Source of the DNA: Latrodectus hesperus
Taxonomy: Eukaryota > Arthropoda > Arachnida > Araneae > Theridiidae
NCBI GenBank assembly: GCA_037975125.1
Contig: CM075850.1
Span: 124,140,557 to 124,204,556, forward strand
Direction of reading: 5' to 3'
DNA: 64,000 bases
Shown here: one piece after another, positions 53,756 through 64,000 of the stretch
Layout: each line of letters starts with the position of its first letter
How positions within the stretch are numbered: the first letter of the stretch is position 1
Program-made: the position numbers and the translations under genes
The notes under the pieces: generated by a model
What the model was told of the DNA's origin: nothing
What the model saw: the letters and a program-made list of their open reading frames with translations, nothing else
Database searches by the model: none

Positions 53756-54012
53756 AGCCCTTCCTCCTCCAGACGAGACAAGGTGTCAAGGCTGGGGCGG
53801 GCCTTCGTCAAGCACTTGCAGTTCCACAAGAGTCGACCGATGGCTGCTCTGGCCTCCCTCACCCACCGTCTCTCCTCCAGTGAAAATCCTAGGAAAGGGC
53901 TGACCCTTCTGGACAAATCCTGCAGCATGCCCACCATCGTGCCCCGACTGCCCCGGTCCAGATCCAACCACCACCGGCAGCAGAGCACTTCGGGAAGCAG
54001 CTCCTCACTGGG
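53756..54012 (+). CDS. Host gene, coding exon 2
   Basis: Acceptor TTTTAG|AGCCC and donor CTGGG|GTAAGC bound 257 bases (enters phase 0, leaves two bases of a Gly codon). It encodes Ser/Arg-rich sequence starting SPSSSRRDKVSRLGRAFVKH, a basic region predicted to be helical (about residues 24-60 of the protein), then LTLLDKSCSMPTIVPRLPRS and a Ser/His/Gln-rich low-complexity tail. High GC content and third-position bias mark it as real coding DNA. The two minus-strand open frames across it are shadows. Multiple RxxS sites suggest a phosphorylated, intrinsically disordered scaffold or regulator (inference). Confidence 0.78.
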
Positions 54013-54017
54013 GTAAG

Positions 54018-55560
54018 CACTTTGATTTGGCGATAAACTTTAATTTCTGGTCATCCTGGTAAACCTATCTTTGTATAGCTTTTGTGTAGCGGCCATCCTG
54101 TTAATCACATCTTCGAGTCAAAAAAAAAAATCACCAGAGAATCAAGATGTACCCGATTGTAAACTTTTACCCCACTTTGTGAGAGTGATCGGTGTTAAAT
54201 GAATTGTTTTTAATTCTCCTGGCTTGAATTTATTTATTTAGGAATTTCTAACAGTATTCTTGATATGAGTCTAGTTTAAGAGCTAATAACACACACACAC
54301 AGCATTCAGCAAAACACATAAGATAGTAACTTCTCTATGAGTAAAAGTCTCATGATAGTTATCTCTGTTAAGAAAGTTCACTTTGGAGATCGGTGTAGAA
54401 TGGGTTACCACTTGATTTGGCGATAAACTTTAATTTCTGTTAATTCTGTCTTTGTATAGCTTCTGTGTAGTGGCCACCTTATTTGTCACACCTTGGCAAC
54501 TATCTTGGCATTAAAAAAGAAAAAAATATTATCTTAATTATTTGGTACAAAAATGATTTGTTATCAATTTATAATAAAGTTTTCCCAATTTGTACGTCAC
54601 TTTTAAGCCTTTCCAGTACATACAGTGGAGTACACTTGGTAGCAGTATCTCAATGTGGTAAGATTTACCTGACAGTAATTTGTGTGGAGAAATCTGAGTA
54701 CTTAAAGAAAGCTTTCTTTTAAAATGAAATCATTTAGTTAGGAATTTTTATAACAAAACATCCTTAATCTATAATTCACTGTAGACTAACTACCAAAGTT
54801 AACTGTGAATTGTAGATCTTTATTGTAATAAGCGTCTTCTAATAGTTTCATAATAATATAGAGAAAAACCATCTCATATTTTTATTATTTAACATAAATT
54901 TATTTAGTTAAGAGTTTTAATAGAAGATTTTTAATTTATGCTTTGATTGTATCACTCCCGGTATAGCCCTTACAGGCATACAAAAATACATAGCAGTGCA
55001 GACGAACACTGAACTGTACCTTAAGGTTAACGGGTTTGGAATATTCCTCCTTCACCAAGTGCCTCATGATTTTGAACTACGGTTAGGGCACGAGGTCACA
55101 CTAGATCTGGTTTTCTTCTCTCCACATCCACGCCATACCAGTCTAAGATCTTTGGACGTCACATATTAACGTGGACATGTCTCCAACCCACGGGTCAGTA
55201 CAAACAACATCAGAACATAGCAGTTACTAATTAAAATAAATGTTGTGTGATAATGTGGAAATTTTTAATGTGAGAAAATGAAACCGAAATTCTCTTAATT
55301 CATTTGAAAAAAAAATTTATTTATTTAGAAATTTTTGATAAAATTTTTTAATCAGTACCCTACTCAAGACAAGGGGAGGAATCCTATATGATTGCATTCT
55401 TCATTGTGGTATAAGTTGTGTTAGTGTGATGTTATTACTTTGACATTTCAAGAAAATTTTCATTTAATTCGCTTGAAACAAAATTATTTACTTAGAACTT
55501 TCTAATAAAATATTCTTAAACTTATACCTCACTTCAAACCCAAATAGTACTAAAAAATAC
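54018..55560. repeat. Degenerate tandem repeats in intron 2
   Basis: Just after exon 2 the block TGATTTGGCGATAAACTTTA with the following TTTGTATAGCTTYTGTGTAG occurs at 54022 and again about 391 bp later at 54413. Further on, TTTATTTAG-TAGGAATTT-type cores recur at 54236, 54729, 54898, 55315 and 55487. Spacing between the last ones is about 170 bp once the SINE-type insert at 54955-55200 is subtracted. Copies are diverged. Confidence 0.5.
54955..55200 (-). repeat. SINE-type block, family 4
   Basis: Contains TCTCCACATCCACGCCATAC and TTGGACGTCACATATTAACG, matching 35.5-35.65 kb, and shares CTTAAGGTTAACGGGTTTGG with the copy near 40.42 kb. It splits the surrounding tandem repeat, so it inserted later. 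Confidence 0.6.
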
Positions 55561-55564
55561 TAAT

Positions 55565-55800
55565 TCTTGCTGTCTGATGGCGGAGTGGTTAGCTTCCCTA
55601 ACATCTAAGGAGTAAGTTCCGGGTTCGAGTCCTGGTTCGGTCATGGTTGTTTTTTTCGCTCTAACTTTCGGAATAAATAGGGCATACCAACTGGGTACAC
55701 AACTGTAAAAATATTCCATCACCTTCGCCCCTTGGAGAGATAAATCTGATTAAATTCTAAAGGGCAGCTGGGCATTAAAAAAATGCCAATTATTCATTGG
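55565..55800 (+). mobile_element. tRNA-derived SINE, family 6
   Basis: The head has GATGGCGGAGTGGTTAGC (A box) and CCGGGTTCGAGTCCTGG (B box), followed by a body with CTTCGCCCCTTGGAGAG and a GGGCAGCTGGGCATTAAAAA end. The acceptor stem halves do not pair, so it is not a working tRNA gene. Only one copy is in the window. Confidence 0.65.
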
Positions 55801-58368
<2,568 letters not shown>

Positions 58369-58590
58369 TCAGCAGATTATCGTTACTAAGAATTTTCCAA
58401 GTTTATGGTCCACACGTCTATCGCTGGTGATTGTATGGCATACAGCTTTAACCCTCTCCTGTAGGTCTGTCATGATTGTATTGTCGACATGGGAGGTATA
58501 TTGCCTTGTCTGAAATGCTTTATATATGATTGTATCTGGTGGATTGACATTTAAGGATTGGTATAAAGAGCATGGATTTCTGTATCTCAT
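58369..58590 (-). pseudogene. Possible transposase C-terminal remnant
   Basis: The 73-codon open frame includes TDLQERVKAVCHTITSD, which resembles the C-terminal LQERI-AC-ITP segment of mariner-related (DDE) transposases. The preceding region has PPDTIIYKAFQTRQY in place of a catalytic SPDL-P-DFF motif, consistent with heavy decay. No ends or target duplications are visible. It could be chance, so confidence is low. Confidence 0.35.
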
Positions 58591-58756
58591 AGGTCAACAA
58601 AAGCAGCCTAAATTAGAGCCTCTGCAATGGTATGGGACATGTGAAGCATGCTTCATTTGTGATCTTTGAAACTTCTATAGATGAATCTGATAAGTGACAA
58701 ACACGTAATAATCTTGTCTAATGACTTACACTTATTCATGACCTTAGTAATTTCAG

Positions 58757-59062
58757 GACCAAGGTGGTTTTGTTGGTTAAGGCGTCGTTCTCACTATCGG
58801 AAGGTAGTGAATTTCAATTCCAGTTTAAGCATAGATCCGTCGTGTTAACTGAAGGCAGCTGGGGCACGTTAAATATGCCGTAGTCGCAATGTCCTCCAAG
58901 TGAAATGATTCATCTGGAGGTAGACGCCCAATCATTGAGGATTTTCTGCTTGGTGCCTGCTTCAAAATCACGAAGACTCCATTCGATTGCTTCTATCTAA
59001 CTTGTAAAGCCCAATTTAGGGATAGCTACAGAGAAGTATGCTGGTGAAATGACTGCCATAAT
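58757..59062 (+). mobile_element. tRNA-derived SINE, family 3 copy 2
   Basis: The head has GGTGGTTTTGTTGGTTAAGG, then GTGAATTTCAATTCCAG at the B-box position. The body has GTCGCAATGTCCTCCAAGTG and AAAATCACGAAGACTCC as in 34990-35320. Both boxes are decayed. Confidence 0.75.
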
Positions 59063-60287
59063 ATTTTCAGAAGTACTTGGTTTGCTTCAGCAGTTTAATG
59101 CGGTATCTTAGACCATAAGAATTGCTTTTGATTGGTTCCAAATTACACTTTAGATTCTAGAAACTTTCATTAGTCAGCTAAATACTCATATAGGAACATT
59201 ATTGAGCGTATTAAGGATTTTGAGGTGTGCTTAATGTGCCGTTTAGAAATTTGCTGTTTAGAAAATATCGCAGTAACATTTTTATGGATTTGTGGATTGT
59301 CTTGGGGGATTGATGATAGGAACTGCTTCAAAAATATTTTCAGGTATTGATCGAGTACCTTCCACATCGTATTGGGGTAATTATTCCTCAGCTGAGTACC
59401 TTATACCATATTGGGTGTATTATCATATAGCACTTGAGTGTACTATGTGATATTCATATATACAAATAGGACACTGACGTATTATATAGATAAACTATCA
59501 AATGCTGCTTTTACAATATTTTGAAAAAAATTAAATCACTTAAAATTTTGTTAAAATTAATTTTATGGTTAAGAAGAAACAAGGATTTTACTTTTATGGT
59601 TAGGAGAAAAAGAAAAGTTACGGACAAACTGATGGACCTTTTCCTACGTTACCATCAAACTCTCTATATTATCAACACAAACAAGAGACTCAATGAGAAT
59701 CGTTGATTTTATTTCTTTATTAAATCAATGTCGCAGTGTCCATTTTATGAAGATATATATCTCGGAGCATGTGACTTCTAAAACTTTTTTATTAGTTGTT
59801 ATTATTACTTTTGCAAAAAATATTTTACCCCCGTGCAAAATTTCATCAAATTTCATTGCATTTAATTAAGTAATTAATTATAACTTTTTTCAATATGGAA
59901 TAGTTGCTACATATTAAACACGGAATTCTGGGCATCAGTTTAACAATTCGTTTAATTGAATAACACCTCGGCTGTGAAATGTGCTATTCTAGTTCGGAAT
60001 TCTTTCTTAAAAACAAATCGTGGACCCAAGAATCTTTATCTTCAAAGTTTCTCCCTAAACAAACCATCTATGAAAATGGGATTTTGATTAAAGAAAGGGA
60101 GACACAAATTTGACGAATTTAAATATTTGCCACAAACTATTATATTTATTCTTAAAACGTTGCACCATTAAGTGTTTATTGAAACTGAATATTAGCTGCG
60201 CTGGTTTATTTCTACTTTTTATTTAGAGTGGTATTGTGTCCTTTTATTCAATTCTATCTCTTTCATTTGTTTGAAATCTTCTTGCAG
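59063..60287. other. Intron 2, distal part
   Basis: No supported feature. The open frame at 59521-59706 is Lys/Leu-rich and has no motif. Confidence 0.55.
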
Positions 60288-60580
60288 GTCAGAGCCAAGC
60301 AAGTCAAAAGCCCCGTCATCGCAGTCTCTGCCAAGAATCACAAGGTCTCAGTATAATCTAAGGTGTCCAAACGCTGGTTCGGATGCTGATTCCATGTCCC
60401 GTATCTCTTTGTACCTGGAAGAACGTCGCCTCCTACTGAATGCTGCCCGCGAAGGGCAGCTGGTCGATCTGACACCTGACGATACCCCTCCCAGGAGAGT
60501 GGAATTCTATCGCAGAAGAAGCCCCTCGCCTAAACCTAAAAATGATCCCTATGGGAGGAGATTGCCTCTTACACCACAAG
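60288..60580 (+). CDS. Host gene, coding exon 3
   Basis: Acceptor CTTCTTGCAG|GTCAGAGCC follows a good pyrimidine tract; the donor is CCACAAG|GTTTGC. The 293 bases complete the Gly codon from exon 2 and leave one base. The sequence is SEPSKSKAPSSQSLPRITRS, then a probably helical SRISLYLEERRLLLNAAREG, then DLTPDDTPPRRVEFYRRRS and PYGRRLPLTPQ. The SP/TP dipeptides and Arg runs suggest proline-directed phosphorylation and SH3- or WW-type binding motifs (inference). If the intron is retained, the frame stays open 37 more codons with a hydrophobic then Lys-rich tail. Confidence 0.78.
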
Positions 60581-60795
60581 GTTTGCCTTTTCCACTTCTT
60601 TTCTCAATGTTTTTGATGTTGTGGGTACGAGTCAAAAATATTGTGTTTAAAAGTAAAAAAAAATTATTAAAAATACCCATAATGGAAATATAAATGTAAT
60701 AAAATAATAGGGAAGCAAAATTTATTTTCCGAGGTAATATTTTAAAACCAAATCAAATAGTGTTGTTATTTCTAATCCCAGATGATGTAGCTAAG

Positions 60796-62098
60796 CTAAA
60801 CCATCTCCATAAAATCAACAATGTCTAGAAGGTTCAAAAATAAAATCGGATCCCTTAAAATCTCAAAAATTATAAAATTTAGACAATAAGAATATGATGG
60901 GTGGGAGATTTGAACAGCCCCACACCAATGACACTCTGAAAACAGCCTCTCGCTCTGGTGAAAGGTAAGTGATTTGGCATGACCGCTCAGAAAGCGTGAG
61001 AGAGCCGTCTGCTGTTTTCTCGATATATTGAGCTTGTGGCACCATCGAGGTCTTTTGCCAAAGTACCACGGGCGAGCAGGAAGAACATTCCAAAGTGTAC
61101 TAAATTCCTTCCTTTTGACTGTGAAAATTTCAGAATAGGTTACCTCAAGAAATTTCAGAATAGCGTTGTCATGCAGGTTATCAGTAGGGGTAGCCTTGGC
61201 CAATTTTTCGGCGACCTCATTACCGTTCAATCCAACATGGGAGAGGTCCAATTGAAAGTGTATAGAGTGTCTTTTAGCAAGCTGATTTAAAGTTCTAGTA
61301 TATCCAGGCTTGTCATATCCCCAACAGTCATCCAATGAGAGAAGTGTTGTTTAGAGACACAACTATCCGATAAAATCCTAATATCTTTGAAGACAAGTTC
61401 AGAGGTCGTGTATATACAATTTAGTCCCTAGTAAATTGCCAAAAGTTCAGACCTGAAGACGGAACACCCATCAGAATTTCTAAACTTAAGATCAGTTGTG
61501 TTATCAGGTGTCTTTATATGCACTCCACTTTCAGATACATCAGCAGCACTCCTGCTATCATCAGTGTACATTTTCAATGCCGAGAGAAGGATGCCTCGTA
61601 TTGTCTCAAGAGCCGTTTGTCTAGTAAATTCAGGACCACCTGACTTTTTACACATCTTCATCAAGATTTCAGTCTGGAAATGTACACGCTCTGGAACAAG
61701 CATGAAAAAAGATGTGGGCTTTAAGGAGTGCGGTTCCACTTCATCGGAAAACAGTCCTATCTCACTAGCCACAAAAAAAGGACTGTGTTTCTTTAAGCGA
61801 TCATTGTTTTGCCAAGAATGCAGAAAGGCAGAAGCTCTATGTTGATCCCAGAAGCTATAAAGTTTATGGTAATATTTTGTAAGGCAGAAGTGTCTTCTCA
61901 AAGAAAGTGACAGCAAATCACTCTCATATAATACAATGTTGTTAGGGCAGCTGTTACGGAGGCTAGTAATTGCTCTGGCTGCGCTAAGCGTTCAAGTTTG
62001 TTTAAGTAAGTCTCCGATGCACAAAAATAAATTGGAAAGCCACACTCCAGTATTGGTCTGACCAAAGAGATGTAAGTTGTTCTCAGGGTATCGGCATC
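60796..62098 (-). pseudogene. LINE ORF2: RT thumb and RNase H, broken
   Basis: Two long frames remain: 61428-61916, which includes SLRRHFCLTKYYHKLYSFWD (RT C-terminal region) and DDSRSAADVSESGV then CSVFRSELLAIY (start of RNase H), and 60796-61335, the second half of RNase H (GLNGNEVAEKLAKA) and tail with LSRFLSGHAKSLTFH. A stop after LLAIY and a frame change separate them. Upstream bases 61917-62098 encode LVRPILECGFPIYFCASET in yet another continuation. The catalytic His is replaced or shifted (LSHVGLNGNE retains it). It is not functional. Confidence 0.85.
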
Positions 62099-62776
62099 TA
62101 GTGTTGTAAAGGAGGGAAAAAACCAGTTTTGTTTCTGGGAATAAACCTAGTTTATTCCCTTGGAAATTTTGAAAGACCTCAAGAAGTTTGAATTTTTTTT
62201 AGCTGACTTAGAAATTTTTGAAGTTTATTTTATCAGTTTTTTCTGAAAATAAATAAAAGTTTACTAATTTTATGATTTCTAATACTAATTAAGGTAATAG
62301 AGAGTTTTCCAGGAAAAGAAATTAATTTTATGTTAAGGACCTAATTAGATCAAATAACTTCAAAAATTAATGTTGAGAAAATTTTTTTCTTTCTTTGTAT
62401 GAAATTAGGAATTCAAAACAACGGAAACATGGAAATGTCAACATTTATTCTGACAGTCCAGAAATATTTATCTTGATATTTTTTATTAAATATTAATTTA
62501 TCATTTTTAATTATTATAACAAGTATTTTTGTTTTTCTCATTACGAAACTAATCAACTTCTTTACTTGAAGACAGAACAGACTTTTTTTTTGTATATTTT
62601 CGTATTATTTTATACTTTTCTTCATTTATATAAGACAAAATAATACATTACGCAAAAGATGATTGGTTGAGTGTATTCCCTCAAAATTCCCAATATTGTC
62701 ATTAATTCCGGTTTTATTCCCAAAATTACCGAGTAAATTCCCGTGGTACAAAATTTCCGGGAATTTCACATCTCTA
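62099..62776. mobile_element. Non-autonomous hAT element (678 bp) nested in the LINE
   Basis: Ends are TAGTGTTGTAAAGGAGGGAA (left) and TAGAGATGTGAAATTCCCGG (right, read inward), sharing TAGNGNTGTNAA. Flanking 8-bp copies TCGGCATC (62091-62098) and TCGTCATC (62777-62784) match at 7 of 8 positions. The LINE reading frame joins cleanly across them, which proves insertion. Interior GGGAATTT/TTCCC motifs near both ends look like the subterminal repeats of hAT elements. No transposase is encoded; the 62626-62841 open frame is a junction artefact. Confidence 0.85.
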
Positions 62777-63085
62777 TCGTCATCTGCACTCCAATCCCGG
62801 CCATAAATATATTTAAGAATGTTAAGTCGTGCTTTCTGCATTTTATCATCTGGGACTCTTGTGTCTGTTGCTCAAGATTTCCTGATCCAAAATGTATCCC
62901 ACGTATTTGGCATTTTTATATAAGTCAGTTGATTTCCATTCATGTAAACGGATGGTTGGTAATTATAGAGATGTTTGTTAATGGTAAAGAAGGAAACTAA
63001 TGACTTTGAGTTGTTAAAAGACAATTTATGCAGTTCAGGAAAATCAAGAATCCTAGCAAAAACCGAGTAAAAAAAAAGTGAATAG
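62777..63085 (-). pseudogene. LINE reverse-transcriptase fragment upstream of the nested hAT
   Basis: The minus strand encodes a decayed RT segment: SLVSFFTINKHLYNYQPSVY, then MNGNQLTYIK, a frame slip, YVGYIL-type sequence with a stop, and ARLNILKYIYGRDWSAD. It runs straight into ADTLRTTYIS on the far side of the hAT insertion. At least two lesions are present. Confidence 0.75.
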
Positions 63086-63499
63086 TAGACAGATTAATGA
63101 GATAATGATGTTGCAAAGCATTTTGATATCCACCGCTAATTTAAAGAAATGAATAATACTGTAATAATTTCTATCGCATTCAAGTAAGTGTTTTTCAGTG
63201 TTTCTTAACCAATTCTATGCAACAAGCTTTTGATCGTCATTGGCTAAAAAATGGTGACTGGAAATATTTTTCTTTTCAGCTGCTATATTTTTAAACCATA
63301 AAACACTAAAGCTACACCAAAAATAATAATAATAATACACTTAATTATGGTCATATATGGAGCGAAATCTTTAGTTTATAGACTGTTTAGATGAGTTATG
63401 TTGCTTAAGGTACTTTAAAACATTAGAATAACATGTCTTAGTTTAATTTTAAAGCTTTTTAATTAAAAAATTTTTTTAATTTCATAATATTTTCTACAG

Positions 63500-63603
63500 G
63501 AACAGGTTATTATCCTTTTATTCCCTCCCTACGCAGGATAAGCTTACCTTTCGTACCTCATTGTGAACCAATCATCATTGTTGTTGTATGTGTTGCATGT
63601 TGA
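63500..63603 (+). CDS. Host gene, putative terminal exon 4
   Basis: Acceptor TTTTCTACAG|GAACAGG gives the phase needed to complete the Gly codon from exon 3. The frame reads GTGYYPFIPSLRRISLPFVP, then HCEPIIIVVVCVACC and TGA at 63601-63603. The hydrophobic last 12 residues could be a short membrane anchor or a palmitoylated Cys tail (inference). An AATAAA at 63917-63922 is a plausible poly-A signal. Against it: the exon is short, less GC-rich than exons 1-3, and a GTATGT donor inside it (63586) could instead splice onward beyond the window. Confidence 0.5.
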
Positions 63604-64000
63604 ATGCCGATATACAGCTACTGTCCATCAACTACAAGAATAGTTACCTCAAAGTATTCTGGTTAGGGTGGTTGTTATAGTAACAAGAACTATCCATTTA
63701 AATTGGAGTTTAAGGCAGCTATGAATTAGAGATATTTAGGTAATACCTTATGTTATTTTCAAAGCGTTTAGTAAAACAATGATGCTTTTTGCAAGATTTG
63801 TACAGCTCCTCGAATTTTAAAATTTGTTTTATGGACCTTTGAAACATTTGGAAATTTTAATTACCTCAAATCATTTATTTTTTGTAAGAAAATACTTTTT
63901 TTTGAAATTTTATTTCAATAAATTCGTTCAGAAACCAAAATGAGTATTAGCTTCTAATATTAAAACTAGATGGTGGCATTATCGATATTAGATTATAATT
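63604..64000 (+). other. Probable 3'UTR and flanking DNA
   Basis: If exon 4 is terminal, this is 3' untranslated sequence up to shortly after the AATAAA at 63917-63922. Nothing else is seen. Confidence 0.4.

Larger units (their letters stand above)
60781..63085 (-). mobile_element. 5'-truncated LINE (RT C-terminus and RNase H), split by a hAT MITE
   Basis: It lies antisense in intron 3. Read on the minus strand, the RT portion begins near 63085 (HLYNYQPSVYMNGNQLTYIK), is interrupted at 62777, and resumes below 62099 with ADTLRTTYISLVRPILECG. RNase H and a C-terminal Cys/His region follow to about 60781. Target duplications were not found. It belongs to the same broad class as 41323-42082. 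Confidence 0.85.

Noticed and set aside
53752..53988. Two minus-strand open frames of 62-78 codons
   Set aside because: Shadows of GC-rich exon 2, which has consensus splice sites on the plus strand.
55572..55650. Possible tRNA gene
   Set aside because: A and B boxes are present but the acceptor stem does not pair, and a SINE-like body follows.

Overview
The window is AT-rich, intron-rich animal DNA. Long (TA)n tracts, Tc1/mariner, hAT, Ty3 and Jockey-like remnants, many tRNA-derived SINEs and kilobase-scale introns point to an arthropod. The combination looks most like a spider or other arachnid, but that is inference. There is no bacterial, phage or organellar gene, no CRISPR array and no rRNA. 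Most open reading frames in the window are low-complexity (Ile-Tyr runs from TA repeats) or shadows.

One host gene is supported, on the + strand. It starts in a GC-rich promoter/5'UTR island at about 42.86-43.11 kb. It has a start exon (43113-43163), two internal exons (53756-54012 and 60288-60580) and a plausible terminal exon (63500-63603). The splice phases agree throughout and give a 234-residue protein whose family I do not recognise. Its three introns (10.6, 6.3 and 2.9 kb) hold many of the mobile elements.

Layout: 1-468 holds the end of a DD41D-type Tc1/mariner remnant; 548-822 a SINE; 823-1012 CA/TA microsatellites; 3615-3736 a broken THAP-domain fragment; 8061-8514 a solo LTR; 8803-9192 a MITE; 9882-11280 a dead but structurally complete Tc1-like element; 11594-11997 a 29-bp minisatellite and a foldback MITE; 19577-20098 a 520-bp TA array; 20547-21368 a hAT-type element with a nested MITE; 23426-27556 a young Ty3/gypsy element; 29254-30467 a complete but dead mariner; 30.9-41.3 kb a cluster of SINEs and a LINE 3' end; 41323-42082 a LINE RNase H fragment; from 42.9 kb the host gene. 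Within its introns lie a LINE copy (47432-48231), SINE-type blocks, degenerate tandem repeats, and a reverse-strand LINE (60781 to about 63085) split by a hAT MITE.

The most unusual object is the Ty3/gypsy element. Its LTRs are nearly identical. Its single long ORF joins Gag in frame to the end of RNase H and a complete integrase, with protease and reverse transcriptase missing. This copy and a related solo LTR both sit inside (TA)n tracts, which suggests target preference and mobilisation in trans.
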